From the NCBI GenBank assembly GCA_022606425.2, contig JAHDVF020000069.1, positions 62,001 to 126,000 of the forward strand: a DNA stretch of 64,000 bases. The letters run 5' to 3'. Positions 42,281 through 53,010 of this stretch are shown here, piece after piece. Each line of letters begins with the position of its first letter. Within the stretch, counting starts at the first letter, position 1. The DNA is from Lepidostoma basale. Its lineage: Eukaryota; Arthropoda; Insecta; Trichoptera; Lepidostomatidae. Under the pieces are notes generated by a model, which did no database searches, had not been told where the DNA came from, and worked only from the letters and a program-made list of their open reading frames with translations. A program made the translations under genes and the position numbers.

Positions 42281-43424
42281 ATTTTTTTTTTTATTCAGTA
42301 AGGGCAGCATACAGCGATATCAATATATTAAATTAGAAACATTAAGAAAAATAATAAATAAAGCCAATTACATGCTATCACGTGTGATTGTCACATACCA
42401 TGCTACCACAAATATAATTATAATATTTTAACACAAATGAATGTCGAATATATTCGTAAATACATATTACATAAAAAAAACTTAAATTTTTACGTAATTA
42501 ATATATGTTTTTTATTATGGCAATCATTTTCAAAAGATAAATTTAATTATGACACCTTATAAAATACAATTTATTTCCACTGAGAACTCTTTATCTTTTA
42601 TAGAGCGTTGTTCAATACATTCAATTTATAAGGAGATTCTGTCTGACGAAAATGCAATATGACATATAGGAAAGTCGAGCCTAATAAATTATAGTTTAGT
42701 TTGCGATTCAATAAATTCAGTCGAGTCTCCTGCGCGCGGTGCATTCGAACACCAACGATACAACAGCGAGTAGATTATTTCCTGTATACAACGTAGAAAG
42801 TTGGTGTTTACATTGCGTTTTTTTTTTTGGCATACAACTTTTTTGCTGACAATTTTTTTACCGAAATTAATTTGATTTAGTGTTTTCATGACAGCAGAAG
42901 TCGATGACCCGATTATTTTTTGCTCAGACCTCTGTTTTCCGCTGCAAGTTTCACTTTGTATGCCCGACATTAGTTGACTTTGTGGGCGCTATGTTTTACT
43001 TCGCGTGAAGTCTGGCATTGACATGCTTATTTACAGATACACAATTTTTATGTTCTTCGGAGTCATGCTAGTTTTCTAAAGATGAGATATTATTCCGTAA
43101 TCATTCTGTTCAATTTATATAAACAACAACAATTATTCGATTATAATCGGTCATTAGTCTGCTTACATATTAAATATGCTAAAATACAGTTAATAACGTA
43201 AATCATGTGTTCAACTAAGAATCTAATAAAGTGTATCGAATCTATAATATAATTATTTTATCTGAATTAAGATGAGTTATTACAAAAATAATTTAAAACA
43301 CTTGTGTAGGTACTTTGTTTTTTGACAATCTTGTTTTATTTTATCGAACCAACAGTTTTTGCTCTTTGTGCTCTATGCTGTTATAAAAATAAGCTGTTTT
43401 TTTGGAACAACGAATACAATATAT
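42281..43424. other. Intronic DNA, little content
   Basis: GCCAATTACATGCTATCACG and CATGCTACCACAAATATAAT near 42360-42420 match the jockey/CR1-like 3' UTR at 10040 and 61271. A 93-codon minus frame (42689-42970) is unrecognised. The rest is AT-rich. Confidence 0.4.
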
Positions 43425-43640
43425 TTATTGTTTCTTGAACGGTAATGTAAAACTCTATATTAAATAATTAATACATACGAAAACGCCTGTTTTCTGGAAG
43501 ATTTGTTATAATTTACAGGAATGACATGTTTCGCCTTTCTAAGGTATTTGATTATATCTTAGAAAGGCGGAACATGTAATTCCCATAAATTATAATAAAA
43601 CTTTTAGAAAACAGACGTTTTTATTCGAATTAATTACAAA
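43425..43640. repeat. Fold-back element, palindromic
   Basis: Inverted halves meet at about 43552: AACGCCTGTTTTCTGGAAG ... AATGACATGTTTCGCCTTTC and GAAAGGCGGAACATGTAATT ... CTTTTAGAAAACAGACGTTT. Each half carries a (G)GCG-GAAACATGTCATT hammerhead-like remnant. Confidence 0.75.
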
Positions 43641-44345
43641 TACAGTCATTTTCAACTAATAAATATTCCCAAAATTGACCCGTGTCCTAAAAATAAATTA
43701 ATGAAGAGTTATTATAGTAAATTAGATGAATTCGAATTGATATTACAGTGAAAAAAAAAACAATCGAAATTCAATATATAAAAAATTGTTCCCAACCAAA
43801 AAATAAAGGTACGAGTACAGGCTTAAATTCAATTACTTATTTATTTCAAGCATATACTTAAACAAGTGAATAATGAGCAGCTTTCTTTTATTGATAAATT
43901 GCTCACTTATAGTAAAAATACAGCATCATTGTAATTTACTATTTGCACTTTATAATACTTAATAAAAGGTTGTGAAGAAATAATATCCACTTATCTAAAA
44001 AACGATCAGCTTTCGTATACTCGAAGTTCCGAAATTGCATCGTAACGTAAAATAATACCACGCGTAACGCAGGAAAATAAATTCTCTTTCACTTAAGAGC
44101 ATCACCATGTACGTACATTACATGCTACATTTCAATAACTTTCGCTTACGAAAAGTACCTTCAATGTTTTTTGAAAGCATTTGCATAGTTATCAGTATCA
44201 CGCAATGAACTCTACCTTCATATGCAAACGTATCAAACATATAATAACTGTATGGTATACGTAGTTCTTTCGGTTGTGAAGAAATGTTAAAAATTTAATA
44301 CCACACGCTGTGTCTCTTGAGTATTGATGTAAAAATTCGCATTTG
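43641..44345. other. Intronic DNA
   Basis: Repeat-free from about 43980 to 44300, AT-rich. No gene found. Confidence 0.4.
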
Positions 44346-44348
44346 ATA

Positions 44349-44838
44349 CTTACTTACTTACTTAGACAGCCGTTGTCGTCCACTGCTGGACATAGGCCTC
44401 CCCCATACTTCTCCACGTATCCCTATCTTATCCACGTATCCTTTTCCAATCGCCAGCAATTCTTGTAATGTCATCGGACCATCGTGTGGGGGGTCTCCCT
44501 CTGTTTCGTTTGTATTCGCGGGGTCTCCACTCTACCACCCTTCTGGTCCATCTATCGTCTACCAATCTGGCAACATGTCCCGCAAATGACCATTTAAGCT
44601 TCGCTACCCTTGCTACGACATCTGTTACTCCCGACCTTCTACGTATTTTAGTATTTCTTATCCGGTCTGAGTGTTTCCTCTGTGCTACACGGAGTCTCCT
44701 TATGGTCGACTTGGTGAGGGTTAGCGTTTCTGCTCCATATGTCAGTACCGGAAGTACGCATTGATCATACGTTTTGCGTTCCCATTTGATATTTCCAACA
44801 AAGAATTGTATTTTTTTTTTAAATAACACATTTTTCAT
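44349..44838 (-). mobile_element. LINE family B (RTE-type) 3' region, long open frame
   Basis: (CTTA)n tail at 44349, CCACTGCTGGACATAGGCCT. The minus frame reads YDQCVLPVLTYGAETLTLTK, then a RVAKLKWSFAGHVARLVDDR-type block and NRGRPPTRWSDDITRIAG. 5'-truncated; the frame is open for 136 codons. Confidence 0.85.
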
Positions 44839-44956
44839 AAAGATTTAAAACCTTCATCATCGTTAGAAAGATATATACTGCAGTACATTGAATATAATAT
44901 ATGACACTACGCACATGCGTGATTTTGGATGTGATCATTGTTTTTTTTTTAATTAC

Positions 44957-45021
44957 CGGAGTTACCTCCATCTTCAGGTGTAAATATACTTACACCTGAA
45001 GATGGAGGGAGAGATTATTAT
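44957..45021. repeat. Two partial hammerhead-like units beside the complete one
   Basis: Minus strand at 44957-44982: ACACCTGAAGATGGAGGTAA plus CTCCGG, broken before GAAA. Plus strand at 44991-45013: ACACCTGAAGATGGAGGGAG. With 45022-45061 they form a three-unit cluster. Confidence 0.6.
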
Positions 45022-45061
45022 TACACCTGAAGATGGAGGTAACTCCGAAACATGTTGTGTA
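45022..45061 (+). ncRNA. Hammerhead-ribozyme-like motif with complete core
   Basis: TACAC, CTGAAGA core (all conserved positions, variable position 7 = A), one extra T, stem II GGAG-GTAA-CTCC (4 bp), GAAA, self-complementary ACATGT, T at the cleavage position, then GTGTA. Stem I pairs over 5 bp. Stem III would form between two copies through ACATGT. Confidence 0.55.
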
Positions 45062-45464
45062 GTCTATAAATATAGTATAGTGGAATATTAAACAGTGTTT
45101 TCTTTTGAAAAATTCCAGTGTAATTACAATGGAATTCTACAGTGTTAACGCCTTAACTTTCAAGAAATTAATTATGGAATATCACCATTTTACAACTAAT
45201 GCTAAAATAATGTTCATGTTTGCTTTTCATTAGCCATTTAGTACATTACAATAATTGTCGGAAACAAATATCCTTAATTAAGTTCGTAACATTGAAATTT
45301 GGAGCCGATTTTAATTTTATTATAAATCTTGCCGTGTGATTTTTTTTATATTCCAATACGTACTCCTTTTATGGTTTTAAGCTATTGAGAACTTAGTTTT
45401 CAATGATTTGTAAATTTGTTCATGTATACGGATGTTTATAATTACGTATTCTTCTTTGCTATCC
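45062..45464. other. AT-rich intronic DNA
   Basis: Nothing recognised. Confidence 0.4.
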
Positions 45465-45835
45465 TTCTTCCCTCCACTGCTGGATATAGGCCTCTTCCAA
45501 TTTCCTCCACTCGTCTCTATCCTGCCCCCTTTGTATCCAAGATTTTCCAACCCCATTTGACAATATCATCGGTCCATATCATCGGTGGCCTTCCGACACT
45601 TCGCCTATTTGCCCATGGTCTCCAACTGAGTATCCTGGGTGCCCATCTGTTGCCACCCTGTCTAGCCAAGTGTCCAGCCCATTGCCATTTCAATTTTGCC
45701 ACTCGGTCCATGACGTCAGCAACCCTGGTGCGGCGTCTGATTTCTTCTTTCCTTATGCGGTCACGCAAGCTCACACCAAGTATCTTTCTACCATGGACCT
45801 CTGTGTACACTTGAGCCTGTGGACACTTTTTGCTG
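45465..45835 (-). mobile_element. LINE family B 3' fragment
   Basis: CCACTGCTGGATATAGGCCT. Minus frame: KILGVSLRDRIRKEEIRRRT, VAKLKWQWAGHLARQGG, SVGRPPMIWTDDIV. Open over 120 codons, so moderately young. Confidence 0.85.
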
Positions 45836-46096
45836 TAAGTATTGCTGTATAATTTAGTAATGGATATAATTACCAGCAAAAGTAATATAATTTTTTAGCA
45901 TTAATTACTTTTCTTCTTCATAAATTTGGAAATATTGTACATGATGATGCAAGAAACCAAGTAATCAGATTTGGGAGGTTCCTTATTCAGTGGACGTGAA
46001 TCAAATCTACAAGTTTAATTTATTTCTGTTCATATTCAGTACGGTTGATTCTTGAAAGAAGTCTTATTAAATTTTATATCGTTAAAGCTAACGAGT

Positions 46097-46265
46097 AAAA
46101 CGTGGCACGATCACATCAATCAAATATTAAATGACAGCCATGCGAGAAGTCGGATAAATCTACAAGCGTGCATTCCACGATCTATGAATGTTGAGGAAGC
46201 GAGAGTAGGATCGTAGAATATCAGGAATGGACCGTGTAGGGGTCCATTATTTCTGCCTACCACTA
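46097..46265 (+). mobile_element. RTE-A LINE terminal fragment, decayed
   Basis: AAAACGTGGCACGATCACAT, ATGAATGTTGAGGAAGCGAG, GGGTCCATTATTTCTGCCTA; tail lost. Confidence 0.7.
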
Positions 46266-46952
46266 TTTATTAATTCATTCAAATGGAACCGTACCTACTT
46301 GAGAATATTTTTAAAACAGAATTTAAACGTCAAAAGGAAATTTAAAATAATGCATCAGTTGTTTCAGAAAAATCTATTCTAATTGAGAAATATTTTTTTA
46401 TTGAACTCTATATTTTCTTTATTATTTGTAATATATTTTGATATGTCTGCTGCAAGGTGGAGAAACGATAATAAATTCAATCATTCCCTTAGCTTCTTGC
46501 ATAATCCAAACACAAGATATGGGTACTGGAATGCTACATATGATCTGTAAGTTAATAAAATATTGAATCATTTAAACCAAAATATTAACATTCAAACTCG
46601 ATACTGAAACAATTGTTGTTATTCATTTACATATTCAATTAATATAAACACATGTATTGTGTGCAATATGCAATCTATACAACTGAGAAGGAGACATGAT
46701 AAAATTTCATTGAATATTTTTATGCAATCGTTAAATAATTTTATGTGTGATGTTGTCCTTTGCACAAAGCTCCTTTTTAAATAAATTGGTACATGGATGC
46801 AGACCGTGACCCACACATATGTCCTGTTGGTATCAAGATTTCTCTCCGTTTTCGTAATCAGAATATTAATGTGATTGTAAACATTTGTCAGCACATCTTA
46901 CACGAGGTCTCATTGTATTATAAAAGCTAGTCACTTTTACAGTAAACATACT
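46266..46952. other. AT-rich intronic DNA
   Basis: Nothing recognised. Confidence 0.4.
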
Positions 46953-47215
46953 TACTTCACTTTCAACAGTTAATGTAGTACACTGCTGAATATAGCCGTC
47001 CCATACTTTTCCACATTTTTCTATCTTGAATCCTTCGTATTAAGTCACCAGCAATTTTTCAAGTCATCTGACAATCATGTGGGGAGTCTCCACCTGTTTC
47101 TTTTATCCTCACGAAGTCTCCACTCCTTCACCCTTCTGGTCCATCTTTAATCTACCAATCTGGCATCATGTCCCGCATATGACCGTTACTCCCGACCTTC
47201 TACGTATTCCAATAT
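46953..47215 (-). mobile_element. LINE family B fragment, old
   Basis: ACACTGCTGAATATAGCCGT, TCATGTGGGGAGTCTCCACC and CTGGCATCATGTCCCGCATA follow the copy at 44349 with many changes. Confidence 0.65.
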
Positions 47216-49219
47216 TTTTTTATATTTAAGATAACGAATATATAGCAAAATTAATGCGAAATCTGCTGTTGTATTTGTTCAAGAATAGTGATATCCGGCT
47301 TCAATGTTGTTCCGGAGAAAATCTTGAAAATTTAAAACTGCCAGTTTTAAATGGGTATTTTAAATCTGGCGCCAACCATACGTACGTATCGTTCCGTGGA
47401 GCGGTGTTTGGAAAACACTAGCGTTAATAATACCGAGTGACAATAGAAATCAGCCCGCACGAGACAACGATACATCTTGTAATGGATAATGGATACAAAT
47501 GGTTCAGAGTGGCGTTTGAAGAGAATATAAAACACAATGATATTTCCACAAATTATATTTCCCTGTACTTTGAATTGATTTGATTTGAAAACGCCTCCTT
47601 TTGTGGTGTCCTAGAACTGCGGCCAGAAACATATGACGTCCTCAACTTCAATGGAGGGACGACATTAAAGAGATCGTCCCTACAACATTGCCCAGGATCG
47701 ACATACATGGAAGTCCAAGAGTGGACGGATATAAGTTGATGTTGTTAATAATGATGATGTATTCACAGTGGAGTAAATATATATGAGGCCAACTACTTTT
47801 GCTTACACAGAAACTTCGTTAAGGTATTATAAGAAGTGAAAAAAGATGTTATTATATTGCCAAGATGACAAGTGATATGATGGGTACAAGCGAAACGTGT
47901 TGGCTTCAAATGTAATAACCCTTACTATGGTTAATTATGAATTTTATTTATTATTTTTACTAAATACAAAGTGAGTGGTTAATATGAAAAAAAATATTTA
48001 TTTTAATTAATTTAAATAATGTAAACTCATCATTATGAGCATGTGTCCGTCCACTTCTGGAAGTAGGTCTCCTCCATCTGCATGTATAAATAATCAAAAC
48101 GAATGAAAACGTCAGTTTTCTAGAAGTTTTATTGTATTGTTTCGCCATTCTAAGGCATTATAAATGTGACAAAATTATAGACAGTTTATATACTCTAGAA
48201 CATGGAGCAGAATATGGTAATTAACGAAAATTGATGTGACTTTATACAATTTTAACAATGAATTACGAGTATTTGGGTAGGTCCAGAAATATTGGGAAGT
48301 GTTTCTTGGAACTCATTAAGAAATTTTATGACAATGGTTACATAGTTAGGGGATACTAAATGATATTATATAAATCAAAAGTAAGTTATTTGAGGTAGGA
48401 CGAAATAAAGTGTTTCTAAGAAAAACATATTTTTACAAATTGTTTACAAATGATTTCTCAATTTGTATGCGCTTTTCTGAGACAATGTTATAGTTTCAAA
48501 CCCGTAAGATAAAACGTAGGATCGTAATGGAATAGGACGTAACAATCAAATATGTTCCGTTTATGGTTAATGGGGATAAACTACGTGAAACAATTGTCAT
48601 TGAACATTTCCTCACACAAATAAAAAATGCACGAAATAAGGTAACCTTGCGTTCAAAATGAGGATTCCTGGAATTCATTCCGTCGCCACACAAAACATTT
48701 GACACTGACATATGACAAGGTGATTGATTTATTTTCCCAATGTTAAAAACAATGACTTGGCGTCATCGTTGCCTTAAGGATGCCACCGCACATATTAAAC
48801 ATCGTTCCCACCGGGCCCCTTGTACTCGTACCTCTCCGGTCTGGCCCCAGCCGATATGACAAGGCACACTCGATTCACACACGTTGACTGAAATGAGATC
48901 GCAATCTTCAAAAAGGATTACACGCAGATTTATTTTCAGTTTGTCATCATTTTTCATCACATGTGTAAATAAGGGATATACAATACTTACTGAACTTAAT
49001 ATGATGGATTATTTTTATAACATTCATTCATTAAACTGGTTTTGAGATAGTCTTTTTATGGTCTAGTATTTTAAAGTAATATATATTATCCTGCATTGTT
49101 TTTTTGTTATTCTTGGGAAGGTCCAGCGGTATCAGTTGAGCATTACAGATCTATTAGATATCTTCCAAGTCTTCGGGGCTTAGATGAGTTTTCAGCATGT
49201 GGTCATTATTAATTGCATC
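47216..49219. other. Intronic DNA with small relics
   Basis: 48040-48083 is a scrap of family-B 3' end (minus) and 48100-48160 a scrap of the fold-back family. Bases 47340-47530 and 48480-48960 are repeat-free and GC-balanced. On the minus strand 48763-48960 has an acceptor-like CTCATTTCAG and donor-like GAGGTACGAG around a 56-base stretch, but no recognisable protein. Confidence 0.35.
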
Positions 49220-49229
49220 TATATTATAT

Positions 49230-49725
49230 AACGGCCGTTCACAATGGAGTTCTGGTCCCAACCTTATTGTATGGAAGCGAAGCATGGAACTGGCAGAAGA
49301 AGGATAAGAGCAGAATAAATGCGGTAGAGATGTGTGGTAGAACGTTATACGACAGAATCTCAAATGCTGATATAAGAAAGGAATGTAGAGCGGAAGAAGG
49401 TATTTATGAACAAAATTATGAAAGGATCGCTGCGTTGGTTCGGACATATGGAACGCGTGGATGAAGAAAGAATGGTTAAGGAAGTATACCTTAATGATGT
49501 AAATGGGGTACGGAGTCGAGACAGACCGAGGAAAACATGGCATGACCAAATTAATCAAATTTTAAAGGTTGGTCATGTTAGAAGTCGGAGGAATCGACGT
49601 GCGTGTATGACTCGTTGTATGAATGTTGAGGAAGCTAGAGAGGTTTGCCAGGATAGAGTAGTGTGGCGGTCCATTCTCTCTGCCTACCCCTTCGGAGAAA
49701 CGGCGTGATGGTTTGTATTGTATTG
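49230..49725 (+). mobile_element. RTE-A2 LINE insertion, TTGTA-type tail
   Basis: TATATTATAT at 49220-49229 and 49726-49735 (AT-rich, so weaker evidence). It reads AVHNGVLVPTLLYGSEAWNW, has a small deletion at CGR, then SLRWFGHMERVDEERMVKEV to SILSAYPFGETA*. The tail is GGTTTGTATTGTATTG instead of (TTAG)n. It gives the complete RTE-A family C-terminus. Confidence 0.88.
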
Positions 49726-49735
49726 TATATTATAT

Positions 49736-50299
49736 TATTATCGGCCAGATTTCTTAAGATTTATTCAAGTGAATAGTCCTTGTTTTAGATCACTGCATTC
49801 CATTTATTATACATATAGATTTTTAGGCACTTCCTGAATATGATCACTGTTGTCTCAAGAAACAACGGTGATTTTTTTAGATAGAAAATTATCTCATTTT
49901 TATACGTTTTAAGGCCATAAAAGAACCTTACCAAATGTTAACAGAAAATTCGTATATAAATCGTTAAACCTTAGCTTAAAATGATTTTTTTAGTAATCAA
50001 ACCAATTTTTTATTAATTAACTATTATCCTAGCTTATTTCAACGTGTCTTCATTGGGATGTTTCTTTAATATTTTCACCTGATGTTCAAAATTTCAGTAG
50101 CAAAAAACTCCTCTATAACGAAAATAATAAAAGTTTGTGTTGATTTTTAAATTCTGTGACATGACTTTTTTTTAAATTCTGTTTGGAGATTTTTTTGGGT
50201 CCCTATGCCATATCTTTTTGTTATTTTAATGCTATTGGTGTCTGCTCACAAGCAATGTGTTTGATGGAACTGTTTGTTAAAAATATGTGTCTTTTTCAG
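49736..50299. other. AT-rich intron end
   Basis: Nothing recognised except the T-rich tract CTTTTTCAG, the acceptor for the exon at 50300. Confidence 0.5.
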
Positions 50300-50430
50300 A
50301 AACCCGGGGTGGTGGAAGCGACGCAATGGCACGGAGAGATCGCTGACCATGGTGGCAGTGGTAGCCATACTCATCGCTTTGGCTCTTGCCGTGGGGCTGG
50401 CCGTGGTCTTGGTCAAAAACAACACGAAAG
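50300..50430 (+). CDS. Membrane-anchor exon, probable neprilysin-like (M13) metallopeptidase
   Basis: Acceptor TGTCTTTTTCAG, donor GTATGT at 50431. In the frame set by the exon at 19391 it encodes (K)NPGWWKRRNGTERSL, then a helix of about 23 residues (MVAVVAILIALALAVGLAVV) and KNNTK, ending after one base of the next codon. Positive charges before the helix give an N-in, type II orientation. The short basic WWKRR tail followed directly by one helix is typical of insect neprilysin/ECE-type ectoenzymes, whose zinc-binding HExxH domain would be encoded downstream; none is seen before 64000. Other frames contain stops or lack this pattern. Family call rests on the N-terminus only. Confidence 0.65.
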
Positions 50431-50484
50431 GTATGTATTTTATCAAACGTAGGACAAAAAAAAACATAAAGGCAGAAACATACT

Positions 50485-50815
50485 ATTAACACGCGACGCG
50501 ACGCAACGTGTCGACACCCGATGTACCTACACCGTGCACATTACAACACGTGACGCCAGGGCGTATTGGCAATTTCATGTTCATTTTATGGTTGTGTGCT
50601 ATGGATTTAATAAATAACGAGTCAGATGAAGACTTTGAAGAAGATTTGATTCAAATTTTGGGTACATACATGATACTTAAACGACTCAAGAAAAATAGAA
50701 TAATTAGGCGTTACTGGGTACATGAAATAAATCAAAAGAAAAGTACGTGTGGTGAATATCATACTCGGTATCCAGACTTACTTCAAGAAATCATTTGTGT
50801 GTATTCGTTTGCTCG
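50485..50815 (+). pseudogene. PIF/Harbinger transposase N-terminal fragment
   Basis: The frame from ATG 50601 reads MDLINNESDEDFEEDLIQIL, then LKRLKKNRIIRRYWVHEINQ and GEYHTRYPDLLQE. The RRYWVH...GE(Y/F)H.L.PDL sequence is the start of HARBI1/PIF transposases. The DDE catalytic domain is absent: the frame runs into an inverted RTE-A fragment at 50828. Upstream TTAACACGCGACGCGACGCA could be its terminal repeat with a TTA/TAA target. It lies only 55 bases after the membrane exon, in the next intron. Confidence 0.7.
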
Positions 50816-50827
50816 GCAATTTCTTGT

Positions 50828-50915
50828 CATGCACTCACGTCGATTTCTCCGACTCCTCACGTGCCTGAAATTCAATATTTGATTTATTTGATCGTGCCAC
50901 GTTTTCCTCGTTTTG
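50828..50915 (-). mobile_element. RTE-A LINE scrap
   Basis: TGCACTCACGTCGATTTCTC to GATCGTGCCACGTTTTCCTC, antisense of the terminal coding region, without tail. Confidence 0.7.
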
Positions 50916-51463
50916 ATCACAGATAAGCTTGTTATATATCTCGATGTTCTGATCTTACAAAATGACTTTTTAATTATGATTACATTTTTATGGTCCCATG
51001 TGAAATCATAAAGGTTTTAGTAACGAATCTAGCCAATATAAAGTAATGAGAATTGTATATTTGAAAAAAAGACACAGAAAACGGACTTCACACAGCTATC
51101 CTGAGATTACTCTTGAGCTTCGATTTTTTTTAACTTCATGCTTTTTAATTATTCATTATTTTTTAGCCATATCATGTATTTTTCCAATCTTACTGGTTGT
51201 ATATAACATTTAAATCATTTTTCTCTTACCGAATTTCCTCCCTATTCATATGTCAATCATCTAGCCTTTGACCCTTTCCTAGTTTTACTAAGAATGCAGT
51301 CATCTGTGGAAATAAGATCTTCTAGACGAATTTGTGTTAAAAGTGTGTTTTAATAAAGTGTCATGTGCAGATAAACGAAAAAAATGCAGTGCGAACAAGA
51401 ATTAAGAACAAAATAATTAAAATAATTTTGACAGGTGCAGAAATAAATTTTTCGTTTGTTTCA
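50916..51463. other. Intronic DNA with a decayed RTE-A scrap
   Basis: 51300-51425 keeps GAAATAAGATCTTCTAGACG and GCAGTGCGAACAAGAATTAA of RTE-A (plus). The rest is AT-rich. Confidence 0.45.
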
Positions 51464-51986
51464 ATGACAATTTGAATAATTTCTTCAATATTATTTTTAA
51501 GTTCTTGATGGTTTAGTGCCTAATTACAGCTAATTTAAAAAAAACGGTGGATACGTGTAACATAAATTAAATAAACACAAAAGTCCGGATCGCCCATGTC
51601 AACATGTGCAACATCGAAAAAAAACATTACGTGTTATTACATTACGTGCTAAATTAAAAAAACGGTGGATACGTGGAACATAAATTAAATAGACAATATG
51701 TGCACCATCTAAAAAAAACATTTTGTGTTAAATTATTATTTTTTTGTTATTTTATTTTATATCATTGTATTTTATATTATTTGTTTTAGATTTATTTTGT
51801 GGGTGTTGGACGATCGAAGTGTGCGCGGGAGATGCCTATTGGTGGCGATGAGGTTCGCAACCCATCACACCGCGTCTCCCGCGGGGTGAAAAGAGAAGGA
51901 TGGAGTGCCGCATCAATTAAAGTGTGACAGTCCATTCTTTCTGCCTACCCTTTCGGGGAGACGGCGTGATGGTTAGTTAGTTAGTT
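51464..51986 (+). mobile_element. Short non-autonomous RTE-A derivative, copy 2
   Basis: ATGACAATTTGAATAA starts the same leader as copy 1. Then come a duplicated AACGGTGGATACGTG block (about 51536 and 51656), GATCGAAGTGTGCGCGGGAG, ATGCCTATTGGTGG, GGAGTGCCGCATC, the same jump (AATTAAAGTGTGACAGTCC) and GGCGTGATGGTTAGTTAG. Copy 1 is in opposite orientation 17 kb away. No clear target duplication here. Confidence 0.9.
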
Positions 51987-52094
51987 TTTTTAGTTATAAT
52001 TAAAATAATCTAATCACAATGGAAGTTCGTTTACTTAACATTATTGTATTTATTTATTATTTAAAATTATTAAATGTTCACCAAGAAGATGGTT

Positions 52095-52372
52095 TGATTC
52101 GCGAGAATAATGGATAAAGTAAGAATAGTAAAGAAAACATATGTTAATGACGTTGATGAAACAAGAAATAGAGGAAAATATGATAGTATCAAATCGATCT
52201 AATATTAATTGTCGGCCTGTGTGCGGAGAAATTGACGTGCGTGCATGACACAATAAGGAAAAAGAGAAGTGTGTCGGGAAATAACTATATATTCTATATA
52301 AGAGAAATAACTTTATATTCTATATGAGGCTATATATTCTTTCTGCCTAATCTTTCGGGGAGATGGCGTGAT
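52095..52372 (+). mobile_element. RTE-A LINE 3' fragment, decayed
   Basis: GAAAACATATGTTAATGACG, GACGTGCGTGCATGACACAA, then a local repeat of TATATTCTATAT, then CTTTCGGGGAGATGGCGTGA. Tail reduced to GGTTTAATTA. Confidence 0.7.
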
Positions 52373-52636
52373 GGTTTAATTATTATATTATCATCTGTCT
52401 TCTTTTGTTTCTTCATTATTATATCATAAATTATTTTTTCGCACTTCTTTTTTGGTTCCCATATTCTTCATAAAAATGGGGATATAGTAGCTACCTATCA
52501 CATGTCAGTAATTGGATTTAAATAATCTGTTGTACCTATACAAAAAAATGTAGAAAATAACGGGACACTTCCACATTAAACCCAAGCCATCTTGTCATCA
52601 TGGCATTCCAAGAATCACCAAAGATATTAGTTAATC

Positions 52637-52860
52637 AATACGAATGAAAACGTCAGTTTTCTAGAAGTTTTATTATATTTTATGGGAATGACATGTTTCG
52701 CCCTTCTAAGGAATTATCAAATGTTTCGATTTGAAATGAAACATTTGATAATGCCTTAGAAGGGCAAAACATGTCATTCCAAAAAAATATAATAAAACTT
52801 CTAGAAAACTGACGTTTTCATTTGTATTAATTATTTAATATGGAGTTTTACATCATTGTT
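52637..52860. repeat. Intact fold-back element with hammerhead-like remnants
   Basis: Arms 52637-52728 and 52740-52828 are near-perfect inverted copies: AATACGAATGAAAACGTCAG at the outside, CTTAGAAGGGCAAAACATGT inside. The inner right arm folds as TTTGATAAT, GCCTT-AGA-AGGGC hairpin, (G/A)AAA, ACATGT, C, a degraded hammerhead layout. To the right, TTAATATGGAGTTTTACATC and GTTCAAGAAACAAT are further shared sequence, also at 11038, 37790 and 43425. Confidence 0.8.
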
Positions 52861-53010
52861 CAAGAAACAATATAAAAGATATTAGACTTCGCTTCAAACC
52901 GATACCTTGGATTGAAACTTGCAGAAAATGTATACTAATAAGGGTGTACTGGAAGAGATACTTTTAAGGCTAATGAATTTTATTAATTAAGTTATGAAGA
53001 ATAAATTTAC

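Larger units (their letters stand above)
19463..50299 (+). other. Predicted 30.8-kb phase-2 intron filled with transposons
   Basis: Donor GTAAGTG, acceptor CTTTTTCAG. It contains the full-length RTE-A, the piggyBac-like element, most LINE fragments and a possible internal first exon at 40860-41002. The size is large but not exceptional for insects with transposon-rich genomes. Confidence 0.55.

Noticed and set aside
47862..47910. GATGACAAGTGATATGATGG ... GCGAAACGTGTTGGC as a hammerhead
   Set aside because: GAAAC and a flanking GCCAA/TTGGC pair exist, but no proper core and stem II can be placed.
48763..48960. Minus-strand exon with CTCATTTCAG acceptor and GAGGTACGAG donor
   Set aside because: The 56-base stretch encodes no recognisable protein and runs against the host gene; kept only as a remark.
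50508..50600. Upstream part of the 124-codon ORF (MSTPDVPTPC...) as coding
   Set aside because: Only the part from MDLINNESDED matches the Harbinger pattern; the earlier codons look like transposon leader.
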